DNA from: M3007 sp044224705
GTDB taxonomy: Bacteria > Bacteroidota > Bacteroidia > Chitinophagales > Saprospiraceae
NCBI GenBank assembly: GCA_044224705.1
Contig: JBGAJY010000297.1
Location: 1 to 5,253, forward strand
Length of the DNA stretch: 5,253 bases
Direction of reading: 5' to 3'
Positions 1-5,253 of the stretch are shown here, piece after piece. The translations under genes and the position numbers were made by a program. Below the pieces are notes generated by a model. The model worked only from the letters and a program-made list of their open reading frames with translations. It did not search any database and was not told the DNA's origin. How positions within the stretch are numbered: position 1 is the first letter of the stretch; every line of letters begins with the position of its first letter.

Positions 1-12
1 CGCTTTTCGCCG

Positions 13-20
13 TATGTTTG
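13..20 (+). promoter_or_regulatory. Bacteroidota-type -7 promoter element for the lipoprotein gene
   Basis: The octamer TATGTTTG matches the Bacteroidota -7 consensus TAnnTTTG exactly. It lies 27 bases before the ATG at 48, which would give a short leader of roughly 20 bases. The matching -33 element would fall outside the window, so only half of the promoter can be judged. The leader is A-rich just before the start and has no Shine-Dalgarno sequence, as is usual in this phylum. Confidence 0.5.
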
Positions 21-47
21 GCAGCGCATTAAGAAGCAAAACGAACT

Positions 48-512
48 ATGAGACCACTTGCGCTTTGCGCTTTCCTCCTGCTTTGCGCCCTGCAAGCCTG
101 CAACAGCGATTCGGGCGATCCGTCTGCTGCCCCCGAAGCAGTGCTGCGTCAATGGCAGTCGCTGCTCGACCAAAGCCGCTACGAAGACGCCCGGCTGCTC
201 AGCGCGGGCAATGCGCTGGAATTCGTCAATTACCTCAACTCTTTCCCGCACGTCGACTCCTTCCCGAGCGAGCCCTCGGAACTTCTCCAACTCCACTGCG
301 AAGTGCGCGGCGACTCGGCCGTGTGCAGTTATTTCATCGAAGACGAAGTGGGCGAAAAAATCCCGGACACCCTGATCATGCGCAAAATCAAAGGCAAATG
401 GCTGGTATTCACCGTGGAAAGCTTCGAAGTGACCCCGCTGGACTCGCTGCGCAACGGCGATGAAGACATCCTGTTCCAGCCTTCCGATACGACCGATCAG
501 GAGCTCGAATAA
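48..512 (+). CDS. Small putative lipoprotein, DUF4878/NTF2-like fold possible
   Basis: This 154-residue protein begins with a short signal peptide: Arg2, a hydrophobic core at residues 4-15, then a lipobox LQAC with the lipidated cysteine at residue 18. It should therefore be a lipoprotein of the inner or outer membrane. The residues after the cysteine (NSDSGD) are acidic; acidic tails of this kind can act as surface-export signals in Bacteroidota, but that is only suggestive here. The mature part has a predicted helix (PEAVLRQWQSLLDQSRYEDA, residues 29-48) followed by beta-rich sequence ending in KGKWLVFTVESF (115-126). This order resembles small DUF4878 or NTF2-like lipoproteins, but I do not recognise a specific family. 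Two cysteines remain in the mature domain (84 and 93). The ATG at 48 is chosen because it gives a complete signal peptide and lies behind a -7 element. The function is unknown. The gene converges on the flavin reductase gene with 4 bases between the stops. Confidence 0.85.
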   Translation: MRPLALCAFLLLCALQACNSDSGDPSAAPEAVLRQWQSLLDQSRYEDARLLSAGNALEFVNYLNSFPHVDSFPSEPSELLQLHCEVRGDSAVCSYFIEDEVGEKIPDTLIMRKIKGKWLVFTVESFEVTPLDSLRNGDEDILFQPSDTTDQELE

Positions 513-516
513 GCGC

Positions 517-1404
517 TCAAACCTGCTCCGCCAGTACGACCAACCGAGCGCCTAACAGGGCCTCGCCGCGCTCGAGCACCTCCTGCGCATATTGATGCAG
601 GGCCGTTTTCGGGTCGGCGGCCGAGAGGCACTGCACGGCGCGCCCGTCGGTGGCAGCCAGGGCGGCGGCTTCTTCCGCCGACGGCAGGGCCGCCAGGGCG
701 GCAATTTGCGCTAAATTATTGCCCGTCAGCACTTTACTGTGCCGGATGCCAGGCGGCAAACCATCGAAACCCACGCCGAAAGCGTTTACTTCCTGGATGA
801 TCTCATACACAGCGCTGCCGCTGGCGCGGGCATAGTAAAAACGCCCCATGCGCGCCATCAGGTCGATTTTGTGCGGATCGATACGGCCTTTGTCGGTCAG
901 CACCTCTTCCGCGATGTGCATCAGCACGATGCGGCAAACGATGAGGTTGCCGGCGCCGCCCTGGTCGCCGAGCGGGATGATCTGCTCCACCACGCATTCC
1001 ATATGTACCGGGCTTTCGGCCACACGGAAGGGCTTGATCAATTCGGAAGCCAGGGGCGTCAGCCCGGCTTTTTCAAATTCGTTCACATCCGCGGCGTATT
1101 CCACGCTGGTGAGCGCCGCCTGCCGCACGATGCTGTGCGACACGACATTGATCACAACCTCGCGGGTATCCTGCACGTTTTTCAGCGTGTCCTTCGTGGT
1201 ATTGTTGGCCACCCGGCGGTTGGAGGAAAAAATCACAATAGGCGGGTTGCTGCTGAACGCGTTGAAAAAACTGTACGGCGCGAGATTCGGAATGCCCTCG
1301 CTGCTGATGGTGCTGGCAAAAGCAATGGGGCGCGGCGCCACAGCCCCGAGCATGAACTGGTGCAGGTCTTTGGTGGCAATTTGGGTCGGATCGATGCGGA
1401 GCAT
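517..1404 (-). CDS. Flavin reductase family protein (FMN-binding split barrel)
   Basis: The 295-residue product belongs to the flavin reductase-like family (flavin_Reduct, FMN-binding split barrel). Such proteins bind FMN and typically reduce flavin with NAD(P)H, often for a partner monooxygenase; the substrate cannot be read from the sequence. The diagnostic stretch is residues 22-60, with VAPRPIAFASTISSEG, then NLAPYSFFNAFSSNPP and VIFS, where FMN is normally held. KDTLKNVQDTREVVINVVS (71-89) is the usual next block. The barrel runs to about residue 190. A C-terminal extension of about 100 residues follows, beginning near GLPPGIRHSKVLTGNN (215-230) and continuing as an Ala-rich helical tail. 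Family members with such a tail are known in Bacteroidota, so it does not look like a fusion. There is no signal peptide, so the protein is expected to be cytoplasmic. The ATG at 1404 places the N-terminus at the usual position. No neighbouring monooxygenase gene is present. Confidence 0.9.
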   Translation of the reverse strand: MLRIDPTQIATKDLHQFMLGAVAPRPIAFASTISSEGIPNLAPYSFFNAFSSNPPIVIFSSNRRVANNTTKDTLKNVQDTREVVINVVSHSIVRQAALTSVEYAADVNEFEKAGLTPLASELIKPFRVAESPVHMECVVEQIIPLGDQGGAGNLIVCRIVLMHIAEEVLTDKGRIDPHKIDLMARMGRFYYARASGSAVYEIIQEVNAFGVGFDGLPPGIRHSKVLTGNNLAQIAALAALPSAEEAAALAATDGRAVQCLSAADPKTALHQYAQEVLERGEALLGARLVVLAEQV

Positions 1405-1530
1405 GGTAGAGGAACCGTGTTGTTTCGTGGTGAAACGGGGAAATCACACGGATTTTTGTTTAAAGTGAAACATCTCAGTGGAAAGCGGGTTATTCCTCCT
1501 CCGGGGAGGGCAGCAGGTATTTTGTTCGGG

Positions 1531-1559
1531 CAAAATTAAAAACCCCGTTCAGCCGGAAA
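1531..1559 (-). promoter_or_regulatory. Probable promoter of the flavin reductase gene
   Basis: Read on the minus strand, positions 1538 to 1531 are TAATTTTG, an exact match to the Bacteroidota -7 element TAnnTTTG. A TTTC at 1559 to 1556, 17 bases further upstream, is a one-mismatch match to the -33 element TTTG. Transcription would start near 1524 and leave an untranslated leader of about 120 bases before the ATG at 1404. The leader contains a small GC hairpin (CCTCC at 1495-1499 with GGAGG at 1505-1509). The assignment rests on motif match and position only. Confidence 0.45.
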
Positions 1560-1627
1560 GTGGATATTTGCCCGCCGTTTTTCAAATAGCCTCCAAGCGT
1601 TTTTTTTCAACAACACTTTGATTTTCA

Positions 1628-2134
1628 GTGAATAAAACGAATCTTATTATCCGTTTGGCGGCTGTACTTGCCGTCGGGGCCTGGGATTGGTCGCGCCGGC
1701 CGAGCCATGGCGCCGGCGAACCTGCCTCCGATTTCACAGCCCAACTGATCGACGGCCGCACGGTGCATTTATCCGACCTGAAAGGCCGCTATGTGCTTCT
1801 GCAGTTTTGGGGCAGCTGGTGCGGCCCCTGCCGCGCCGAGAACCCGCACCTGCTCGATCTCTACAACAAATTCCACGACAAGGGTTTCGACATTTTCAGC
1901 GTCGGTCTCGAACGCGATGCCCGCTCCTGGAAGCGCGCCATCGAGCAGGACGGCATGATCTGGCCCTGGCATACCAGCGACTTGAAAGATTTTGACAATG
2001 CCATCGCCCGGCAATACAACGTCAAGTCGATTCCAATGACTTTCCTGATCAACCGCGAGGGTATCATCGTCGGCGTGGACCTCAGCCCGCAGATGCTGAA
2101 CAAAATGTTGTCCGAGGCGCTGGAAGGACAGTGA
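1628..2134 (+). CDS. TlpA/ResA-like thioredoxin-fold protein, exported or membrane-anchored
   Basis: This 168-residue protein has a thioredoxin fold of the TlpA/ResA/AhpC-TSA type. The core reads ASDFTAQLIDGRTVHLSDLKG (33-53), then YVLLQFWGSWCGPC with the redox motif C65-G-P-C68, and later the cis-proline loop SIPMTFLINREG (134-145). Both catalytic cysteines and the cis-proline (Pro136) are present, so it should be an active thiol-disulfide oxidoreductase, probably keeping extracytoplasmic cysteines reduced. The N-terminus has a Lys/Arg-containing start and a short hydrophobic stretch (LIIRLAAVLAVGA, 6-18), probably a signal peptide or anchor. The segment after it (WDWSRRPSHGAGEP) has no tidy cleavage site. 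GTG at 1628 is the only plausible start: an in-frame TGA lies at 1619-1621 and no other start codon occurs before the fold begins. It stands divergent from the flavin reductase gene and upstream of grpE; no functional link to either is evident. Confidence 0.85.
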   Translation: MNKTNLIIRLAAVLAVGAWDWSRRPSHGAGEPASDFTAQLIDGRTVHLSDLKGRYVLLQFWGSWCGPCRAENPHLLDLYNKFHDKGFDIFSVGLERDARSWKRAIEQDGMIWPWHTSDLKDFDNAIARQYNVKSIPMTFLINREGIIVGVDLSPQMLNKMLSEALEGQ

Positions 2135-2221
2135 CAATTTGGCGGCAATGCCTGCAGGGCACAAAAATTGTGGAGATGCCGGGCCGGCGGCTCCGTTTCA
2201 GCGCTTCCGTGCCCCATTTTA

Positions 2222-2797
2222 ATGGAAAACCCTTTTAAAAAAATATTGAACATGGCGGAAAAAAAGCCCAAAGCCCCGCACGCGGAAGAAGCCACTCATG
2301 GGGCAGAAAACTCCGAAAACCAAACAGAAGTGATGGAAAACGACGCGGAAACCACGGGGCCCGACCCCCGGATCGCAGAACTGGAACAACAACTGGAAGA
2401 AGCCCGGAACAAATACCTCTACCTGTTTTCGGATTTTGAAAACTTCAAACGGCACGCCGCCCGCGAACGGATGGAACTGATCCAGACCGCCGGTCGTGAC
2501 ATTCTGACAGCCTTGCTGCCGGTTTTGGACGACTTTGACAGGGCTGCCAAAAACGGCGCCCTCAATGACGGCACCACTCTGATCCACAACAAAATCGTCC
2601 ATACCCTGAAAAGCCGCGGACTGTCTGTTATCGAAACCCAGCCGGGCGACGACTTCAACCCCGACCAGCACGAAGCCGTAGCCGAAATACCGGCCGCTTC
2701 GGAAGCCCTCAAAGGCAAAATCGTTGACATCCTCGAACCCGCCTACCAACTCGGCGACCGCATCATCCGCTTCGCCAAAGTGGTCGTAGGAAAATAG
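2222..2797 (+). CDS. grpE: Nucleotide exchange factor GrpE (Hsp70 co-chaperone)
   Basis: GrpE acts as a dimer in the cytoplasm, releasing ADP from DnaK so that ATP can rebind and substrate is freed. The 191-residue product has the standard order. A charged disordered N-tail (1-47) is followed by a long coiled-coil helix (RIAELEQQLEEARNKYLYLF, 50-69, continuing DFENFKRHAARERMELIQTA). A four-helix dimer region (LPVLDDFDRAAKN, 99-111) comes next. Last is the C-terminal beta domain with the family signature FNPDQHEAVAEIP (145-157) and the end YQLGDRIIRFAKVVVGK. Length is typical. The start is uncertain: ATG at 2222 is the first methionine in frame, while ATG at 2252 (residue 11) gives a start MAEKK and has the more A-rich upstream context usual for this phylum. 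TTG at 2168 would add 18 residues that do not look like GrpE. dnaJ follows directly, so the two are probably cotranscribed. Confidence 0.95.
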   Translation: MENPFKKILNMAEKKPKAPHAEEATHGAENSENQTEVMENDAETTGPDPRIAELEQQLEEARNKYLYLFSDFENFKRHAARERMELIQTAGRDILTALLPVLDDFDRAAKNGALNDGTTLIHNKIVHTLKSRGLSVIETQPGDDFNPDQHEAVAEIPAASEALKGKIVDILEPAYQLGDRIIRFAKVVVGK

Positions 2798-2799
2798 TC

Positions 2800-2849
2800 T
2801 TTGGCCTTTGGCTGTTGGTCTTTGGGCATACTCGATCGTGTATGCCCAA
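2800..2849 (+). repeat. TTTGG-rich repeat and 10-bp hairpin between grpE and dnaJ
   Basis: Right after the grpE stop, the motif TTTGG or TTGG occurs four times (2800-2804, 2807-2811, 2815-2818, 2821-2825). This leads into a perfect hairpin: TTGGGCATAC at 2822-2831 pairs with GTATGCCCAA at 2840-2849 across an 8-base loop (TCGATCGT). With a bulged T at 2821 the stem can grow by two more pairs, plus a G-U. No run of T follows, so it is not a standard intrinsic terminator. It could be a processing site, an attenuator or an inert intergenic repeat. Confidence 0.6.
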
Positions 2850-2850
2850 G

Positions 2851-2908
2851 ATGACAACCAAAACAAAAGATGCTTCTTTAACAAAAATCCAAAAGAGACT
2901 ACTACGAA
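2851..2908 (+). other. dnaJ: Disrupted dnaJ start region
   Basis: In the dnaJ frame this stretch reads ATG CTT CTT TAA (2870-2881), then CAA AAA, then codons for SKRDYYE. Three small changes would each restore an initiation site. Deleting one A from the five-A run at 2883-2887 joins the ATG at 2851 in frame and gives MTTKTKDASLTKSKRDYY. Inserting two bases to turn ATCC (2887-2890) into ATGTCC gives MSKRDYYEV, which matches the usual DnaJ N-terminus best. Substituting the TAA at 2879 would use the ATG at 2870. Sequencing error, real mutation and unusual initiation cannot be told apart here. Confidence 0.7.
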
Positions 2909-4057
2909 GTGCTCGGCGTGGCCAAAAACGCCGGCGCGGAGGAAATAAAAAAGGCGTATCGCAAAAAAGCGATCGAATTTCACCCGGACAAGAACCCGGG
3001 CGATAAAGCTGCTGAAGAAAAATTCAAGGAAGCCGCCGAGGCCTACGAAGTCCTCAGCGACGCCGACAAACGCGCCCGTTACGACCGCTACGGCCATGCC
3101 GGACTGGAAAATATGGGCGGTGGCGGCGGCGGCTACGGTGCGGGTATGGACATGGAAGAAATCCTGCGGCGCTTCGGCGGAATGTTTGGCGAAGACGACC
3201 TGTTCGGCCAGTTTTTCGGCGGCGCCGGCGGCGGCGGTTTTCGCTCCCGGCAACCCCGCGGCGAACGCGGCTCCAACCTGCGCGTCCGCATCAAAATGAG
3301 CCTCGAAGAGATCGCGACCGGCGTGCACAAAAAAATCAAGGTGCGCAAACAGGTCACCTGCAGCACCTGCAACGGCTCCGGCGCGCGCGACAGCAGCTCC
3401 GTCGAAACCTGCGCCACCTGCCGCGGCGCAGGCATGGTGAACCGTATCACCCAGACGCCCTTCGGGCACATGCAGACCTCCACGACCTGCCCCAGCTGCC
3501 AGGGCTCCGGACAGACGATCAAGTCGCCCTGCAACGTCTGCAAAGGCGACGGACGCGTGTTTGGCGAAGAAACCATCGAGGTGGACATCCCGGCCGGCGT
3601 GAATGAAGGCATCCAGCTGTCCATGTCGGGCAAAGGCAACGCCGGCGCCAAAGGCGGCCCGGCCGGCGACCTGCTCATCACGATCGAAGAAACGCCGCAC
3701 GAAGAATTTGCCCGCGAAGGCAACAACGTCATCTACGAACTCTTTCTCAACATCGCCGACGCCGCGGTGGGCGCCCAGATCGAAGTGCCGACGCTCGACG
3801 GCCGGGCGCGCATCAAGATCCCGCCGGGCACCCAATCGGGCAAAATTTTCCGCCTGCGCGACAAAGGCCTGCCCGAACTGCAAAGCCGCCATCGCGGTGA
3901 CCAGCTGATCCACGTGAACGTCTGGACACCCAAAAAACTGACCGACGAGGAAAAACGACTGATCGAAAAACTGCGCGAAATGCCCAATTTCAAACCGACC
4001 CCCGGCAAGGAAGACCGCAGCTTTTTCGACAAGATCAGGGACGCTTTTAACGGATAA
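2909..4057 (+). CDS. dnaJ: Chaperone protein DnaJ (Hsp40), 5' end damaged or misread
   Basis: DnaJ delivers unfolded protein to DnaK and stimulates its ATPase. All type I domains are present; residues count from the GTG at 2909. The J-domain has HPD at 25-27 within EFHPDKNPGD. A Gly/Phe-rich linker follows (about 69-113). The zinc domain has four CxxCxGxG repeats (CSTCNGSG 151, CATCRGAG 168, CPSCQGSG 194, CNVCKGDG 208). The C-terminal substrate domains include PAGDLLITIEE (251-261) and VPTLDGRARIKIPPGTQSGK (293-312). It ends in the usual SFFDKIRDAF. Length (382, or 389 with the upstream codons) is normal. The oddity is the start: in-frame codons 2888-2908 encode SKRDYYE, the family's conserved N-terminus, but no start codon lies before them and TAA sits at 2879-2881. 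GTG 2909 encodes the conserved Val of DYYEVLGV, so it is unlikely to be the natural start. It follows grpE, and the two probably form one operon. Confidence 0.93.
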   Translation: MLGVAKNAGAEEIKKAYRKKAIEFHPDKNPGDKAAEEKFKEAAEAYEVLSDADKRARYDRYGHAGLENMGGGGGGYGAGMDMEEILRRFGGMFGEDDLFGQFFGGAGGGGFRSRQPRGERGSNLRVRIKMSLEEIATGVHKKIKVRKQVTCSTCNGSGARDSSSVETCATCRGAGMVNRITQTPFGHMQTSTTCPSCQGSGQTIKSPCNVCKGDGRVFGEETIEVDIPAGVNEGIQLSMSGKGNAGAKGGPAGDLLITIEETPHEEFAREGNNVIYELFLNIADAAVGAQIEVPTLDGRARIKIPPGTQSGKIFRLRDKGLPELQSRHRGDQLIHVNVWTPKKLTDEEKRLIEKLREMPNFKPTPGKEDRSFFDKIRDAFNG

Positions 4058-4111
4058 ACCCACGCTCGAAAAAATGCCCTGATGGCGCCGGATAGAAAAA
4101 TTTAACGCCAG

Positions 4112-4143
4112 TTTTCGCTTTTCTCAAAACGGGTCTATCTTTG
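4112..4143 (+). promoter_or_regulatory. Promoter of the tRNA-Leu gene
   Basis: TATCTTTG at 4136-4143 is an exact match to the Bacteroidota -7 element TAnnTTTG. A TTTTCG at 4112-4117, 18 bases further upstream, is a plausible -33 element (consensus TTTG). Transcription would start near 4150, leaving a leader of about 33 bases before the mature tRNA at 4183. The location between the dnaJ stop and the tRNA supports an independent transcription unit. Confidence 0.6.
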
Positions 4144-4182
4144 CCGCCGCTTTTCACGGAAAGCGCATTTTTTTGACATCAA

Positions 4183-4266
4183 GGCCACGTGGCGGAATTG
4201 GTAGACGCGCTACTTTGAGGGGGTAGTGTCCTTACGGATGTGCTGGTTCGACTCCAGTCGTGGTCA
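4183..4266 (+). tRNA. tRNA-Leu (anticodon GAG)
   Basis: The 84-base gene folds into a full class II cloverleaf. The acceptor stem GGCCACG pairs with CGTGGTC (one G-U), with discriminator A at 4266. T8 and the D-arm follow (GCG...CGC around GAATTGGTAGA). The anticodon stem CTACT pairs with GGTAG around loop TTGAGGG, giving anticodon GAG at 4217-4219. The long variable arm is GTCC-TTAC-GGAT, as expected for leucine. The T-arm is GCTGG-TTCGACT-CCAGT. It reads CUC and CUU codons. The 3' CCA is not encoded (CTTG follows), so it must be added after transcription. It has its own promoter upstream and terminator downstream. Confidence 0.97.
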
Positions 4267-4278
4267 CTTGACAAACAC

Positions 4279-4314
4279 AACGCCCGGTCAGCTTTGCTGG
4301 CCGGGCGTTTTTTT
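4279..4314 (+). terminator. Strong intrinsic terminator after tRNA-Leu
   Basis: AACGCCCGGTCAGC (4279-4292) pairs with GCTGGCCGGGCGTT (4296-4309) across a TTT loop. This makes a 14-bp GC-rich stem with a single G-U pair, followed by a seven-T run at 4308-4314. It begins 12 bases after the tRNA. The convergent gene on the minus strand stops at 4331, so the hairpin may also help end transcription from that side, although the minus-strand tail is only moderately T-rich. Confidence 0.95.
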
Positions 4315-4330
4315 ATGTCTTTTCAAAGGG

Positions 4331-5146
4331 TCATTTTGCGTTTTTGTAGTCCCAGAAAGCATTTACCTGGTAAATTTTCCAGCTGGCGCCCTCCCAATAC
4401 ATCAGGCGATATTCTTTGGAAAGGCTGGTTATGCCCCTGGCATCGGTGAAATGCTGGTCGAATCGCACGATGGCCAGGTTGCCGCTGATCTCGATGTTCC
4501 AATTGTCGCGGGTGATGCTGAACGCCGTTTTCTCTTCTTTCATCCCTTCTTTCGTCGCGGCAGCGATATTTTCAAACCCGGCGGTTTGTCCAAAACTGCC
4601 GTCCGCGTTGTTCCAGCACAGGGAGGCGCCCTCGTTCTGTCCCCAGCAGGCGGCCCATTTGTCGTAGTCGTGGCCGAAATAGGCGTCGGTTTCGGCAGCA
4701 ATCAGGGCTTTGATGGCTTCGCGGTGGGCGGCATTGTCCAGTTGGGTTTTGTCAATCCAGTTCAGGACGACGATTTTCCAATTGCCCTGCACTTTTTCCA
4801 GGCAACGCAGTTCCTTCGTCAAATTCGTTCCGGGCCAGTCGGCAAACGTCATGGTCTGATCATAGGTTACAAATGCCGTATTGCCGCTTTGCCGGATTTG
4901 CCAATTGTCGCGCTGAACGGTCATTTTCCAAGCCTCTGGCGTTGCTTTCCGCGGTTTCCCTACGTTTTCGTCGAGGGCGTCCCAGCCTTCGAGCACGGTG
5001 GACCCGCCGAGCGGACTGCCCACGTAAACCGTTTGGGCATCGTGTTTGAAACAGTCGGCCCAGGCCTCCACGTCGCCCTGAAAATAGCTGGCCGTTTCTT
5101 TTTCAATGACCGCCTTGATGGCCTCTTCCTGGTTGACCGGATCCAT
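4331..5146 (-). CDS. Protein with two tandem SnoaL/NTF2-like domains
   Basis: The 271-residue product is an internal duplication. Repeat 1 (about 7-133) and repeat 2 (about 142-268) both open with (E/R)EAIKA(V/I/L)I..ET..YF...(V/Y)(E/D)(A/K)WA.C(F/W). Both then share RDNW (79-82, 213-216), SGN.A.V..DQ (87-97, 221-231), KE(L/Y)R (111-114, 244-247) and WKI (123-125, 256-258). The pattern of a helical start with Trp and Tyr residues followed by a curved sheet fits the SnoaL/DUF4440 branch of the NTF2-like superfamily. Its members range from small-molecule isomerases and hydrolases to ligand-binding proteins of unknown role. No specific catalytic site can be named. There is no signal peptide, so the protein looks cytoplasmic as it stands. 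ATG at 5146 is the first methionine, and the frame is open upstream to about 5227 without another ATG, GTG or TTG. It converges on the tRNA terminator. Confidence 0.85.
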   Translation of the reverse strand: MDPVNQEEAIKAVIEKETASYFQGDVEAWADCFKHDAQTVYVGSPLGGSTVLEGWDALDENVGKPRKATPEAWKMTVQRDNWQIRQSGNTAFVTYDQTMTFADWPGTNLTKELRCLEKVQGNWKIVVLNWIDKTQLDNAAHREAIKALIAAETDAYFGHDYDKWAACWGQNEGASLCWNNADGSFGQTAGFENIAAATKEGMKEEKTAFSITRDNWNIEISGNLAIVRFDQHFTDARGITSLSKEYRLMYWEGASWKIYQVNAFWDYKNAK

Positions 5147-5253
5147 GCTTCTCGCATAACCTGCAGTATGGGAATCCGACGCCCCAGTGCACTCGAGCCA
5201 TTCCCTGAGGTAGGAATGGGCTGGTCAGGCCGACGGCGGCCTACCTGAAGCGG
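5147..5253. other. Non-coding tail with two hairpins
   Basis: I see no gene here. CCATTCC (5198-5204) pairs with GGAATGG (5213-5219) over an 8-base loop. AGGCCG (5227-5232) pairs with CGGCCT (5237-5242), extended by GGT/ACC (5223-5225 with 5243-5245) across a bulged C. GGTAGG at 5209-5214 is also the inverted copy of CCTACC at 5240-5245, so the two hairpins could refold into one larger structure. No clear promoter for the minus-strand gene is visible. The region may be a small intergenic repeat or the upstream leader of that gene. Confidence 0.4.

Noticed and set aside
739..1539. A 266-codon open frame on the plus strand opposite the flavin reductase gene
   Set aside because: The minus-strand product has the clear flavin reductase motif, and the plus-strand frame is a His/Val/Gly-rich shadow.
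2815..3006. A 63-codon frame overlapping the start of dnaJ
   Set aside because: Past 2888 it is an out-of-frame reading of the J-domain, rich in Arg and Lys. Only its first codons (from ATG 2851) matter, as a possible dnaJ start.
2219..4063. A 614-codon open frame on the minus strand across grpE and dnaJ
   Set aside because: It is antisense to two clearly conserved genes, is very rich in Ala, Gly, Phe and Val, and shows no recognisable domain. Long antisense frames are expected opposite GC-rich coding DNA.
4083..4125. TGGCG/CGCCA pairing followed by GTTTTCGCTTTT as a dnaJ terminator
   Set aside because: The stem is only 5 bp with an 18-base loop, and the following sequence overlaps the likely -33 region of the tRNA promoter. 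This is too weak to call.
4173..4178. TTGACA resembling a sigma-70 -35 box
   Set aside because: It lies 5 bases before the mature tRNA, so a promoter using it would start inside the gene. The TATCTTTG box upstream is a better explanation.
4226..5248. A 340-codon open frame on the plus strand opposite the SnoaL-like gene
   Set aside because: It begins inside the tRNA and runs through the terminator. The minus-strand reading has two matching domain repeats, so that strand is the coding one.

Overview
The window is ordinary chromosomal DNA from a fairly GC-rich member of the Bacteroidota. Three things point there. No gene has a convincing Shine-Dalgarno site, and several starts sit in A-rich sequence. 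Exact matches to the Bacteroidota -7 promoter element TAnnTTTG lie upstream of the first gene, the flavin reductase gene and the tRNA. The protein repertoire also fits: a small lipoprotein, a TlpA-like thioredoxin, a 295-residue flavin reductase and a SnoaL-like protein. Saprospiria or a related lineage is a guess from composition and style only.

Layout from left to right. A small lipoprotein gene (48-512, +) converges, with 4 bases between, on a flavin reductase-family gene (517-1404, -). A 223-base divergent intergenic region carries a probable promoter for the reductase and leads into a secreted or membrane-anchored TlpA/ResA-like thioredoxin (1628-2134, +). The chaperone pair grpE (2222-2797, +) and dnaJ (about 2888-4057, +) follows, with an intergenic hairpin between them. 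A complete tRNA-Leu(GAG) gene (4183-4266, +) has its own promoter and a strong intrinsic terminator (4279-4314). The last gene (4331-5146, -) encodes a protein made of two tandem SnoaL/NTF2-like domains. The final 107 bases hold two GC-rich hairpins and no recognisable gene.

Functionally, GrpE and DnaJ are the nucleotide-exchange factor and J-domain co-chaperone of DnaK, so they form one working unit; dnaK itself is not in the window. The other genes look like unrelated housekeeping or accessory functions. I see no CRISPR array, transposase, phage gene, toxin-antitoxin pair or defence system, and no evidence for a novel multi-gene system.

The most notable anomaly is the 5' end of dnaJ. The conserved N-terminus (SKRDYYEV) is encoded in frame upstream of the first legal start codon, but no usable start codon precedes it and a TAA stop lies just upstream. 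Either the sequence has a small indel there or the gene is genuinely damaged or unusually initiated. The second point of interest is the internal duplication, with a period of exactly 134 codons at its core, in the SnoaL-like protein.
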